DNA of 64,000 nucleotides, taken from contig JANTQA010000029.1 in assembly GCA_027625915.1 (NCBI GenBank), positions 7,316,001-7,380,000 of the forward strand, given 5' to 3'. Made by a program: the position numbers and the translations under genes. Shown here one piece after another: positions 47,333 to 59,600 of this stretch. Position 1 is the first letter of the stretch, and each line of letters opens with the position of its first letter. Source of the stretch: Anaeramoeba flamelloides. Lineage: Eukaryota > Metamonada > Anaeramoebidae. The notes beneath the pieces were generated by a model. It worked only from the letters and a program-made list of their open reading frames with translations, was not told where the DNA came from and made no database searches.

Positions 47333-50300
47333 ATGAGTGAACAAAATATACAGCAACCAACCCAAATTGGTTTACTCATTGACGAATTAAAATCAGAGGA
47401 TCCAAAATTAAGACTACACTCTATTAGACAAATCAAATTAATAGCCCAGGCGATTGGTATTGAAAAAACAAGAGAAGAATTAATACCCTTTCTGAGTAGT
47501 AAGTGTTCTTCTTTAAAATTTCACAGGCTTTCTAAACCGCTTAATTTCAAAACACAATCTCTTTGTTTCTTACCATTAGACATTTCTGAAGATGAAGAGA
47601 TTGAAATCTTGATCACACTCGCAAAAGAATTAGGAGATTTTGAAATCTATGTAGGGGGTACAGAGTATGTAACCACCCTTTTACCCACGTTAATTTCTTT
47701 GTCTTCTTTTGAAGAAACTTCGCTTCGTGTACAGGTAATGCTTTAAGAATTAATTTTTTAACATTCTTGTTCTTTGTTTGTGATCCCCAAATATGCTTGC
47801 TCAGTTTTTCGATTTTTTTTCTGAACGCTCAACTCAACAACAAACTAAAATTTAATATAATTGTAATGATCCAAATATTAATAATAACAAATAAAAAAAT
47901 AGGTTATCACAAGTATTGAAAAGTTAACCAAAAATTTTACACCCTTGCAATTTGAAAAAATTGTCTTTCCATACTTTCAAAAATTAGCAAAAAAAAAATG
48001 GTTTACTACACGATCCTCTGCATGTGGATTGCTGTCGATCCTTTATTCACAGCTTGACGAAACGCATAAAGCACAATTAAGAAAATTTTGGTCTGCTTTT
48101 TGTCGTGATTCAGATGTGATTGTTCGAAAATCTGCTTCCAAGGTTTTTAAGGTATACTTTTTAAATTCTTTTGATTTTTTTTTTTTTTTTTTGATTCTTT
48201 TTCATTTTTTTTTTTTCATTCACTTCTTTTTACCGATTTAGCGATCAATTCTATTCAAATTGAAATATTTTACTTTAATTTATCTAAAGTCTTTTTTATC
48301 CTCTTTGGTCTTTGGTTTAATGAAATTTATTAGTGGTTGTTACGACTAAAAAAAAATAAAAAACAAAACAAAACAGATTTAAACAAGAAATATAAAATAC
48401 GTCCTTTCTCAAAAAAATACGGCAAAAAAGTTCTCAAAACGTTTGAACAAAACAGTCGACAAACTCAAATACATCTATTTTTTGTTTGTTGAAAAAAAAA
48501 AACTGTATTTTTCTCTCTTTTTGTTAAAAACGACTTAATAAATCTCTTTGTTTTTTGGTGCTGTCTGCTTTTTTAATGTGTGTGAAAATGACTTTTTTTT
48601 CATTTATGAATAAAAACCAACTCTTAAAAATTTAGATATAAATCTATTGTAAACACTTTAATTCAATTACAAGTGCAACCATTCAATTTTCAACTTTGAA
48701 ACACAAATTCAGATTTAAAATATATTCAATTGAGAGACAAAATTTAAAAAAATAAAAAAGAAATCATATTTAAGAATTTACAGTTGTAAACAAAACTTTG
48801 GGATCAGAAATTTCTGCCAAATTCAATTTCAATACCAATTTTTGTTGTTAGGAATGATTTAAAAGAATTTTTACAATCAAAAAGTTTTTTACACAACACT
48901 ACACCACAAGGAAAAAATAAATTCTGAAAATTAAATTTAGACAAAGCTACACATTGGATTTCAGTTATACATCTTTTATAAATTATTTTTTTCAAAGTTA
49001 TGATAATTTTATGTAATTAAGAATAGATATCTATTAAACTCATTAAGATTCGAATACCACCCTTTTTCAAAATTACCAACTTTTGAAAAAAACACCTATT
49101 TTTGGGGTATTTTTTTTTATGAAATAAGTTACAACGAATGAACTTTATATTGAACATTAAGAATGAAAAAAGAATAAATGTTAAAACAATTTGTAGAAAA
49201 AAACAGGGAATATAAAGTTTGTTTCTGTCAAAGGGGCCCAACATTTTTTTCAAATATCATTTATTTTATATAATTGACCTTTGAAGAAAAAATAAAAAAT
49301 AAGTTGAATAATACACAACAAAGAATAGTTGATGTCAATCTGAAAGAAAACTAATTAATCAATAGATTTTCTTAAAAATAGAAAAACTCAAATTCTTAGG
49401 GACTAATTGAGAAAAACAAGAATGTTTGTTTTGATCTCCTACTGGTATTTGAATAATAAATAGGAAACAATTTCCACTTCATTTTCCATACTTTTCTTTT
49501 AGAAATCAAGCCCCCTAACGAAATAGGTTGGGATTTGTGGTCTCTATTTGAAAAAGGAAATGAAAATGAAGTGAAAATTTTTCATATTTATTATTCAAAT
49601 ATTAGGATCAAAGATTGAATAAAATTCAAAGAGAAATCAATATAATTTCTCAACAATCATTTCCACAGTTTCAATAACATTGAAATAACACGTTTTTACC
49701 AAGTGAATATTGATCTTGCAAATAAAAAAAACATTGCAACTGAATTATGTATCAAAAAAAAATCGAAAAAAAAATACAACGTGAAAAAATGATTTCAATT
49801 TTAAAATTTCCAAAATAAATTTTTTCTTCTAATATCCATAAAAACCCTTTAAACACATGTATTATACCAATTACAACTGGGCCCCTTTGACTGGAAATAT
49901 AAATATAAACTCAAACATGCGAAAAAAAAATAAAATGAAAAAAAATATTTCTAAAAACAGAAAAAAATCAGTTTTTTTTTAATTTAGCGATATCTTTTGA
50001 AAGAAATATTTTGTGCTATTTTAAAATTGAAAAATATGATTCTTTTTAGACTATTAAAAAATACATTCAAATAATCTCTCTACTATGTCAAATAAAAATA
50101 TCAAAAATTTAACAATTAAAAATGAAAAAAATATTACTGAAAATTTTCATTTTTTTTTTTCAATTCCCATTAATATCTAATAAAATTGTAAACCCTTTTT
50201 CAAAAATGTTATGTAGAATAGTGTTTATTATGTGAGTGTATTTCAAAAATACAAAATTAAAAAATTTTCAGAGTTCTGCAGAATACAAATTTGAAAAATA

Positions 50301-53300
50301 TAAATTTTTGTTTCTCAAAAAATAAAAACAATGAGAAAAATTTAAAGATATAAAATCAAAATTTTATTGAAATATATCAACATTAGATTTATAGATATTG
50401 TATTGTATGAAAATTTTACAAAGGTTTTTATTTTCACTTTTTCTTTTACTTAACAATCACTACTTTCAAAAAAACAAATTTCAAAATTTTGAAACAATTC
50501 TTTCTTTGTTTGAGATACTCTAATGATACTAGTATATTTTAACAGACAATTAAAGCTTATATTAATTATTTTTTTTTTTAAATAAAAAATCTGATTAATC
50601 TCAGAAAGAATTATTATTATTATTGAAAAAAATATTGTTGTAAGAATAATCGTACTCAGAATATTTGTAAAAAATATTTTGAATAAATTTTTTATTTATT
50701 TTTTGTTATTGATGAAGTTAGAGATCAAAGATCCCCTTACAGCCGTTAGGTTTTCCAGAATTCGAAAGAATGGAGTAAAACCAAAGATTTTATTCAATTA
50801 TTTTGAATTCTGGAAAACCACCGTTAGGTTTTTTTTTATTTTTTAAAAATGTAAAGAAAATTTCAAAAATTTTCTTTTTATTTCTCAAATTAAAAAAAAC
50901 CTAGGCACTTCCATTAGGTTTTTTTAATTTGAGAAATAAAAAGAAAATTTTTGAAATTTTCGGTTTATTTCTCAAATCAAAAAAAAAACGCCGTTAGCTT
51001 TTCCAGAATTCAAAAGAATTGAGTTAAATCAAAAGATTTTACTCCATTCTTTTGAATTCTGGAAAAGCTAGGCACTCTACGACACTTGACGACACTTCAC
51101 ATTAGGTTTTTTTCAATAATTATTTTGATTTGAAAATCAATAGATTTTCAAAACAAAAATAATTATTGAAAAAAACCTAGGCACTCACTCTGATTACTAT
51201 TGGCAAATTAACAATTTGGATGTTACAGAAATAATATATATATATATATATATATATTGGAATTAGACGAGTTACAGATTTTTTATTGGTTGAAAAAGCA
51301 AAAACAAAAAAAAATTAAAAAGAAAAGAAAAACTAAAATATAAAATCATAAGTTGAGATAGATTTTATGAGTAGCAATTGGTAAAAAATAAAAAAAAAAA
51401 AAAAGAAAACAATGCTATCTTTCATTAAGAACACTCAGAAATCACAGTTCTTTTATAAAAATTTTATCGATAATGATTTTTAGTAATAATGGATGATCAT
51501 TTTCGAAAAAGTTGTAAAGTAGTTGTCATTTATTTTCTTTTTGATTTAATTTGCTTTATCTTGAAATTTTTACCTTTGCCTTTTCTTTTTTTATTTCCAA
51601 GTCACTCATACTGACATGTTTTAGTATATCAGTATTAGAAAGTAATCAACTTGTGATTTTTTTCTCTCTAACTTCTACTTCCCAATATAAAGGATATTTG
51701 AGCCAGTAAAAAAAATAGAAAAATAATAAAAAAAAAATATATTTTTATTTTCTAGATCATAACAATAATGAAATATTTTGTTTTTATCGTTTGGATTTTT
51801 TCAAAAAAACACTATTTGTAAAAATTTTGGATTTTTTCAAGCAATAGTGAGGAAAAAATTTTGCGACTTGAAATAAAAATTTTCATTTATTTATTTATTG
51901 ATGGAAGAAGTGTAAATTACACTCTAGATGTCCTTTTACTTAAATTTCCTCAAAGGTAATTTAAGCATAAAATCATAGATTTCACGATTTTTCAAGGGAA
52001 AGACACACCCCAATTTATTTATGTTTAAAAAGCAAAAACAAAAAATTGAAAAGGAAAAAGGAAAAAAGAAAAAGAAAAAAAAAAGAAATTTAAAAAGGGA
52101 TTATAAGAAGTAATTGGTAAAAAATCAAAAAAAAAAACCAATAATATCTTTAATTAAGGACTCCCAAAATCACAGCAATGATACTTTGGGTTGATTTAAT
52201 AATTTTGATAATTGATCATGAATGTTCATTTGGGGATGTTGTTGTAATTTCTTCTTTTTTTTTTTTTTTTTGATCTTATTTGCTTTAAACATTTGGTCAT
52301 TTTTAGACTTTGCTTTTTTGTTTTTATTTTCAAGTTACTCATACTTTCGTGTTTCAGTGTCACAGTATTAGCAAGTAAGCACTTGATCTTTTTCCTTTGT
52401 AACTCTTCTTCCCAATATAAAGAAGATTCAACCAGGGGAAAAATTGAAAAAAATCAAAATTTTCATTTATTAATTGGAAAATAACAGTAAAAAATCAAAA
52501 TATCTTAACCAAAAACAATTTGAATTGAAATTTTTAGATCTTTAATTAAACTTCTTTTTCGAACTTGTGAGATAAAATTTTAAATATTAGTTTTTGATTT
52601 TAACAGTATAATTAAAAGTTAACTGTTTTTTTTTTTTCAGTTTTGGAAAACACTTTTAAAAAATTAAAGCAAGAGTTAAAAAAATAACTTGAAAAAAAAT
52701 AATTTCAGAATAAAGTTCTCTGACATTTACAGCGACATACACGGAATCTACTTTTTTCAAAATAAATATTTTTGCAAATCTTGAGATCATGTAAATGGTC
52801 GAAAAAAAATCATATAATTAAACTTAAATTCTAAATAATTAAACATATCAATAAAATTTACTTTGATATTTCGATGATTATTTTGATTGAAAATTTACCA
52901 TTTTTAATATCTATCAACAAGAATTAACACTTATCCCAATTCATCAATTTTTTCTTCTTAAAACTATCTTATTTATCTATTATAAATACGATTTTATTTT
53001 ACCTTACCAAATGAATTTTACAATTTTTTTTTTAATTTAGAAAATGTTGCCACTTCTTGAACCGGATCTTGTAAAAAATTTTGCTATTCCATTATTTATC
53101 GATTTATCAAACGATTCTCAAGATAGCATCCGAATATTAGCCGCTTCAAATTCATTATCATTTTCTCAAAACTTAAATGAAATAGATATTATTCATGATA
53201 TCGTCCCAGTTATTCAAACTTTATCTATTGACAAATCTTGGCGTGTTCGTTATACTATATCGGAAATAATTTGTGACGTAAATATTTTTTTCTTTTACAC

Positions 53301-56300
53301 ATTTCTCTATACTGTTTTTCTTTTCATTTATTTTTGAATTATTGCTTTTTTCATTTCAAAAAATATTCCAAATTTTGGATCACAAAGACATTTTTTTGAA
53401 TATGAAAAAAATAACTTTTTTTATTTTAGGACTTTTAATTGGTAGATTCTTGTTTCACATTTTCAATCCTAGATCTCAAAATAAGAAGATTCTAATGATT
53501 AATTTCCTAATTACTTAATTCTGAAAACTGACTTTTTAAAAATTTTTTAAAAAAGGAAAATAAAACCAAAACTAAATAAAATTCTCAACATTTAAACATT
53601 AACTCCTTAATTTATTATTAAATATCTCTGAATTCAATTTGTGTGCCTCCCAAAGTTGGTTTTCGTAAACCTATTTGAAAAAATTATTTTTGAAACAACC
53701 TATAAAATTCATACTAAAATGCTGATTGATCAGCCGATAACCAAAATAACTAGGCTTTACACTATATATAGGATTTTTTTTTTTTTTTTCCATTTCAAGT
53801 AACGTATTTATTAAAAAAATTTTGATTTATTTAATATTGCAGTAAATTTCTTGGAATTCGCTTTATTAATTGAAGAATTGTTAAAATAAAAAATTAGACA
53901 ATGCTTTGTGAACCGATAATGAGTCAGTGATAAAGTTCCAAACTTACAATCCGAAGGTCGTGAGAATTGAAAATCTTCTTAACCACATTATTTTTATTAA
54001 CTATTTTTTTTTAAAACTGATATATAAGGTAGATCCAAAAAAGTGAGGAATTTTTTTTTACCTTTCATAAAAAATCATCTTTGTTAGTGGAGGTATTCGT
54101 TAATTGGCAATATCAAATTAAGCTTAATTTTAATACCGATTGAACAAATGACTAAGGCATTTATTAAAAAATATGTTTGATTAGAATATTTTCAAAAAAT
54201 GAAAAAAAAAATAGCACTTTTTTTTTTTATGAAAACAATGTAGAACCCATTTCAATAAAAAACTGAGAAATATGGAAAGGTTACAAATGATTTTTTAAAC
54301 CAATCAAATGCATTTATATGTTTTCAATTCTATTTGAAAATTTGTTGAGATTAAAAAAAGTTATGAAAACGATTTTTTCGATCAAAAATAAAATAATAAA
54401 CACTATTTTTCACACTAAAAAAATATCAGACAAAATCGAGATCAGAAAATTTAATATTTTTTATTTATGTAATACAATAAAAGAAAATAAATTGAATTAT
54501 TATCAAGAATCGGTAAACAGTAGTTAATGATTTTGTATATTTAAATACTTTGTTGAAAATTGATTTTAATAAATATATTTTAAAATAAATTTGCCCCACT
54601 TTCTTGGAAATAGCTTATATATAAATAAATTTCTTAATAAATGATAAATTATTAACGTTTGTTCTAATCTTATTTGAGGTGGTTGTGTATAACACGAAAA
54701 AGTCTACCATTAAAGTATGCTGTTGTTGAAGGTAAACCAGATTATGTACTCCATGGTTCAAATGCCTCTAAAAATTCGATTAGTAAAATAGTACTACAAG
54801 TTTATCTCAAGAATTAAAAATCAATGATATTTTTATTAGTAAAAAAATTTTGAATATTGGCAAAAAAATCTGCATTTTGAGACAAATTTAAGGGTTGAGT
54901 GATCAATTTTCAGACTTCAAAGTTGAAAAATATCTTTTTTAAATTTGTCGCTAAATGTAGATTCGTAGCTAAAAAAAACCGATTGTTTTTAAAAAAAAAT
55001 AAAGAATTAAGTATCAGATAAATGGTTTGACAAATTATTTTCATAAATATTGAGAATATATTGATTTAAAATATAACTATTTTCAAAAGAAACAAGACTA
55101 ATCAGTCTTTGGGCTTTTATATTAATGATTATTGAGTTAACCTTTGAAAATAAAAAATTGAAAAAAATATTTAATTTTGGAAATTCAGAAGTTAAATTAA
55201 ACACCCGAATACTATTATTTAGTGTTTCTAGTTTTTGATTTTGAAAAATAATTCTAAAAAAAAATTCAAAAATTAAAATTTTTTAATTGTGATCATTAGT
55301 AAAAAATCCAATAATTTATTGTTCAATAAGATTTATAAGAGATTTTTTAAAGACATTTGACTTATATTTCACTGACATCATTTGCTTTTGATTATAACAT
55401 ACTTTAATTAAAGATGAATCTATCGTGAGGATAATCCCTGGAGAAATATCAATTAGAATAAAATTTTGAGAGAAAAAAAATGAAATTGTAATTTACATTT
55501 TTTTTATTGTAAAATTCAAGTAAATATACAAAAATTTTTCATATGATCAAGTGGATTTTTTTGATAAAAATAATGATACAGTACATAATAGAATTTGTCT
55601 TGAATTTTAACCAACATTTTTATTCATTACAATTTTTACTAATAATTATTTTTTTATTCTTAAAAATAAAATAAAAACTAAATAAAAATAAAAAATAAAT
55701 AAAAATAAAAAATAAATAAAAATAAAAAATAAATAAAAATAAAAATTAGTTTTCAAAACCAATCAAGCCAAAAGTAATTGAAACCAAAATATTACCATTA
55801 TTTTTAAAATTGTTAAGAGATACCGAACCTGAAGTCCGCACAATCATATGTGGCAAAATAGCTGATTTCTGTGCTTTATTAAAACAAAATTTAAATTTTT
55901 TTAAAACAATTCTAGTTCCAACATTAAAAGAATTAATCCATGATAATTCTGAATATGTTAGAGTGGCACTAGCCGATTCCATTACAAAGCTTCCACCGAT
56001 AGTTGGAAAGGAAATCACATCTGAAAACGTTGTTCCATTATATCTGTCACTTTTAAGAGAGGAGAGCGCAAAAATTAAACTATCCATAATCAGCAATTTA
56101 AATTATGTCACCGATGTACTTGGAATTGAATTAATTATTTCTTTATTGATCCCTTCAATCATCGGGTTAGTTAAAGACAATAATTGGCGGATCCGTTTAT
56201 CAATAATCTCTTATATTCCAACATTGGCCCCAAAACTTGATATTCGATATTTTAATGAAAATTTTCTTCAATTTTCTCTGAATTTATTACTTGATTATGT

Positions 56301-56706
56301 CTTCACAATAAGAGAAGCTGCTTGTAGAAATTTACAAGAATTTACTCGTATCTTTGGGTTCGAATGGTCAATAAAATTTATTTTCCCAAGCCTTGTCGAA
56401 CTTTCAAAAAATGAAAACTATTTATTCCGTCAAACAGCAATATCCTGTTTTAGCCTTTTAATACCTGAATACGGATGCGAATATTCCAAACAAACAATAT
56501 GGCCCGAATTGTTTAGAATAGCTTCTGACCCAATCCCAAATATTCGTCTTTTTTTAGTAACAAACCTTGAAAAATTGCTTGAATATATGGATAAGGAAGT
56601 TTTTTTAGAAACGAAAGAAAAGTTGTTGCTTTTAGTAGAAGATAATGATATAGACGTCGTTTTTTTTGCGAAACAATTATATAATAAAATAGAATCAAAA
56701 TTTTGA
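47333..56706 (+). CDS. PPP2R1: PP2A 65-kDa scaffold subunit A (PR65), five exons
   Basis: Exons are 47333-47498, 47580-47734, 47903-48151, 53041-53277 and 55750-56706. All junctions are GT-AG and in phase, giving 587 aa against about 589 in animals. This all-HEAT scaffold holds the PP2A catalytic C subunit and the exchangeable B subunits. Exon 1 has IGLLIDELKSEDPKLRLHSI, and the junction with exon 2 rebuilds LIPFLSNISEDEEIE. Exon 2 has FEIYVGGTEYVTTLLP and exon 3 WFTTRSSACGLLS. Exon 4 has LDKSW-type turns (SIDKSWRVRYTISE), and exon 5 completes HEAT repeats to about 15 (VRVALADSITKLPPIVG; DNNWRIRLSIISYIP; WPELFRIASDP). The introns are 81 nt, 168 nt, 4,889 nt and 2,472 nt; the long ones are full of mobile elements. 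The acceptors of exons 3 and 5 follow A-rich rather than pyrimidine-rich sequence. Confidence 0.94.
49224..49893. mobile_element. GTCAAAGGGGCCCA-ended element in PP2A-A intron 3
   Basis: The left end CTGTCAAAGGGGCCCAAC and the right end ACTGGGCCCCTTTGACTGG form terminal inverted repeats, with 14 bp perfect. The element is about 670 bp. A second palindrome sits inside at 49446-49601 (TTTGAATAATAAATAGGAAA against its complement, with CACTTCATTTTCC arms). A relative is at 36336-36857. It is non-coding. Confidence 0.6.
50743..51184. repeat. Tandem array of five palindromic units
   Basis: Five consecutive foldback units of about 70-88 bp: 50743-50820, 50821-50907, 50911-50990, 50991-51075 and 51100-51184. 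Each begins C-C/A-x-TTAG[G/C]TTTT. Units 2, 4 and 5 end AAAA[C/G]CTAGGCAC. Arm sequences differ: units 1 and 4 share TTTTCCAGAATTC arms, units 2 and 3 share TTTATTTCTCAAAT arms, and unit 5 has CAATAATTATTTT arms. The spacer before unit 5 carries CGACACTT twice. A (TA)n microsatellite follows at 51234-51258. The whole array lies inside PP2A-A intron 3. The class is unknown. Confidence 0.8.
51234..51258. repeat. (TA)n microsatellite
   Basis: About 12 uninterrupted TA repeats about 50 bp downstream of the palindrome array. Confidence 0.85.
51360..51720 (-). repeat. Copy of the TGTAAATTACACTCTA repeat family, diverged
   Basis: The block AACAATGCTATCTTTCATTA through CTTCCCAATATAAAGGATAT aligns with 32690-33010. 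Minus-strand translation gives PLYWEVEVREKKITS and ILKHVSMSDLEIKKEKAKV, which keeps the peptide theme of the other copies. Confidence 0.55.
51905..52450 (-). repeat. Copy of the TGTAAATTACACTCTA repeat family
   Basis: It starts AGTGTAAATTACACTCTAGA and runs collinear with 32455-33030 to CTTCCCAATATAAAGAAGAT. It sits head to tail with the 51360 copy. Minus-strand translation gives SLYWEEELQRKKIKCLLANT and LKHESMSNLKIK. Confidence 0.6.
53905..53995 (+). ncRNA. Possible tRNA-like relic or SINE head in PP2A-A intron 4
   Basis: GAGTCAGTGATAAAG resembles a tRNA D-arm/A-box, and AATCCGAAGGTCGTGAGAA followed by TTGAAAATC resembles the anticodon 3' side, variable loop and B-box, at the right spacing. 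The stems pair poorly, so this is not a working tRNA gene; at most it is a decayed tRNA or tRNA-derived element. It may be chance. Confidence 0.25.
54690..55437. mobile_element. Degraded copy of the long-TIR TTAA element in PP2A-A intron 4
   Basis: AGTCTACCATTAAAG, then CATGGTTCAAATGCCTCTAA, matches the left TIR of 31158-31914. GATGAATCTATCGTGAGG and ATAATCCCT match the right. The interior, including CAGACTTCAAAGTTG and TTTGACAAATTATTTTC, aligns throughout. Confidence 0.55.
55678..55745. repeat. 17-bp tandem repeat abutting the exon 5 splice acceptor
   Basis: About four copies of AAATAAAAATAAAAAAT run up to four bases before the TTAG acceptor of PP2A-A exon 5. They take the place of a pyrimidine tract. 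Confidence 0.8.
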
Positions 56707-59205
56707 TTAAATATTTTTTTCTTGATTTTTTTTCTTGTGAATGTTTTTTATGCTTTTTTTTAATTTAATTTTAAAGAGAAAAATATAAAAATAAAACTTT
56801 TTTAATATTCATATTATTGCCATTCTTTCCAAATTATTCAGATTTTTAATTTTTAAATAAGATTTTCAATTTTTATGTTCGAAATTAATCTCGATTTCAC
56901 TCTTTAGAAATGTGGGAAATCATTATCAGTGGTCAAATTTTGATTCTTTTTCGAAAAAAACCTCAAATGATTCTTTTTTTAATTCCATGGAATCAAATTA
57001 TTCTTTTTTATTTTAATGATAACCCTTCAATAATTTTCTTTTTTAAATTTAATTTTTTTACGAATCACATCATTCTCAGAATTTAAAAATTAATAAATTG
57101 GTTTTAAAATTTTTTGAAAAAGAATTTAATTTTTCTCAAAAAAAGAAATATTTGAGATTATTCTTTTTAAGGATTTGAGTTTTAATCATCTTTTCATCAA
57201 TTCTGATGTTTCTATGTGTATTCTTGATAAGTACATTCTTATTCTTCGAAATGGAATCGAAAGAATCTTTTTTTTTTAATAGAATTTTGGGACTAAATAA
57301 AAAAAAGTTGTTTTTTGATTTTATCGGATCAGAATAAAAGCCCCATTTCATGTTTTTGAAAAATTATTCTTAAAAGGTAGCTTAAATTCTAGAAAGCGTT
57401 GATAAAAATTGTTTCAGTTCGAATTATTTTAATATTATGGTTAAAAAATTTTAAATTTTTCCGATTCTAAAAAATCCAAAATCGAATAATTTTGGGAGCT
57501 ATGATCTTTATTCTAACCAAAATTAATAATAAATAAAAAAATTTTGACCACAGACTATAATTTTATAATGAAGTGTGATTTATTTAATGTCAATCTTTCT
57601 TAACTGGTTATTTTCAGAAATGAATTATTAGTCAAAAAAGTTTGGTACATTTTTTAATATATACAAAAAGATCAAAATCCAACCTATTCTTAAATCAGTT
57701 CAATAAAAATTTTGGTATTGGATTTAGAAAGAAAGAAATCATATTGTTAGTGAAGAAACTTTACAAAAATAGTATTTAAAAAATAAAGAAATTAAGTTTT
57801 AAAATAACCACAATATTTGTATTTTAATTGTTAATCAAAAAATAATTTTTCATAAAAGTTCACCAGAATAACACAAATAAAAAAAAAATTAAATTGATTT
57901 TTTTAACCTAATTTATAATACAATAAATTTTACCCTCGTTCCATTTTTTGTGAATTCTTTTCCAAATCACAAATTATTAGAAATCTTGTGAAAACTAGAG
58001 TAAAAAAAAAAATTATATTATTTCAAACACTCTATTAAACCAGTATAAATATGTAGAAAATATGTTTACAAAAATCACAACTTTATCCCTTTTTGTGGGA
58101 AATAATCCAAAATACTCCGCATTTTTTGTGATTAACATTTGAAAAAGGGATCTCAATTTCTATATCATTGGTGATTCAAAAATAAAAATTGTTTTAAAGT
58201 TATGTATATCAACACCAAATACCAAAAAATTGGTTTATTGATATACTTATGTAAATTTTTTTCTCTTCAATTTGTTTATGAATAGTGATAAAGGCGCACA
58301 CATATTTGAAAATACGTTAACATTGTATAGAATATATTTTTTATTTCTAAAAATGAGAATATGATTTTTAGATCTTGTAAAAATTATATTTCTAGATTTG
58401 TAACATTTTTCTGATCAATTGTTTCTTATTTTTTAATAACAAAATAAACTAAAAATAACTAAAAAAATTTCAAAATATTTCCAAAAAATTGTTTGTAAAA
58501 TAATTAATGTTTAGTAATAAAAACCGAAATAAATTATCATTTCATTATTTCAAAATATTAACTTATAATAGATGTTTCGTATTTTTTATTACTTTTAATA
58601 CACAAGATAACTATTTTAACGATATAATAATATTTATCGAAAATGTCATGATTTAATTTAATATCTTGTTATTGTTACAATTAAGATAAATCAATTATTG
58701 GAAAAAAAAAAATAAACGTTTTTAATAACAGAATTATTAATTTATAAAAAAAGTTTAAAATATTATTGTGGGTGAATTATAAAAAACTGGTCAAAGTTTT
58801 TATGAATACACAAAGAAAAATAATTTGTTTAGTTAGATATAGGAGAATTATTAAAATAATCTGATATTCATTAAAGGAATATCAAATTTAAAAGTAATAC
58901 TTTTGGTGATAAACTAAAAATAGTTGAGGTTTGTTATTATTATATTAATATCAAACCAAGAAGTTATCATTAGGGAAATAAGTTAAAACAGGAAAAAAAA
59001 GTAAAATGCTATTTTAGTCGGAAAAAGTAAAATAAAAGTAAAAAGAATCAGACTCAATTAAAAATATTAATTTATTTTTCTAATTTTTGAAATCAATCTG
59101 CTTTTTTGGATAAAATTGGAGTATTATTTAGAGTTTCTTTTTTAAATATGTGACTGTTCTGTATTGGAGGCCCTTCACATACTACTGTTCCGATTAACAA
59201 CTTTT

Positions 59206-59600
59206 AGTGTTTCTTCATTTATCAATAATTCTTCTGATCTTTTAAATATTTCAAAATACAAGAAATAATTAAAGAGACTGTGTTGTTTTAATTGTTGATT
59301 TTTGTAAATTTAGGATATGAATTTTATTCATTATCTTTGTAAATTTCTCTTTTTTTTTTTTTTTTTCATTCATCAAAAATTACTTTTATTCGTAAAAGTT
59401 TTAAATTAAGCAAAAAATAGAAAGAGTTAAATTTTAGATTTCTAAAATACTCACAATTATTTATACTAGCTGAAGTTGACTTATTAGTAGGAAATGTATT
59501 ATTTGCAAGATCTCAGAATAAAAAATATTGGGTTTTTTTAAAGATTTTTGATTTGTATTATTTTAAACTTATTCTCCCTTTTGAGCAATTTTTTTGACAG
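59206..59600. repeat. Dispersed repeat, partner of 29912-30330
   Basis: TTTTAGTGTTTCTTCATT and the following AATAATTCTTCTGATCTT and AAATATTTCAAAA match the 29912 copy in order and orientation. The family is unknown. Confidence 0.45.

Noticed and set aside
50743-51184. Palindrome array as a CRISPR array
   Set aside because: The repeats are palindromic units of differing arm sequence in a eukaryotic intron, without constant repeats and unique spacers.
50743-51184. TTAGG/CCTAGG borders as telomeric repeats
   Set aside because: Each occurs once per unit border, never in tandem, and the site is an intron.
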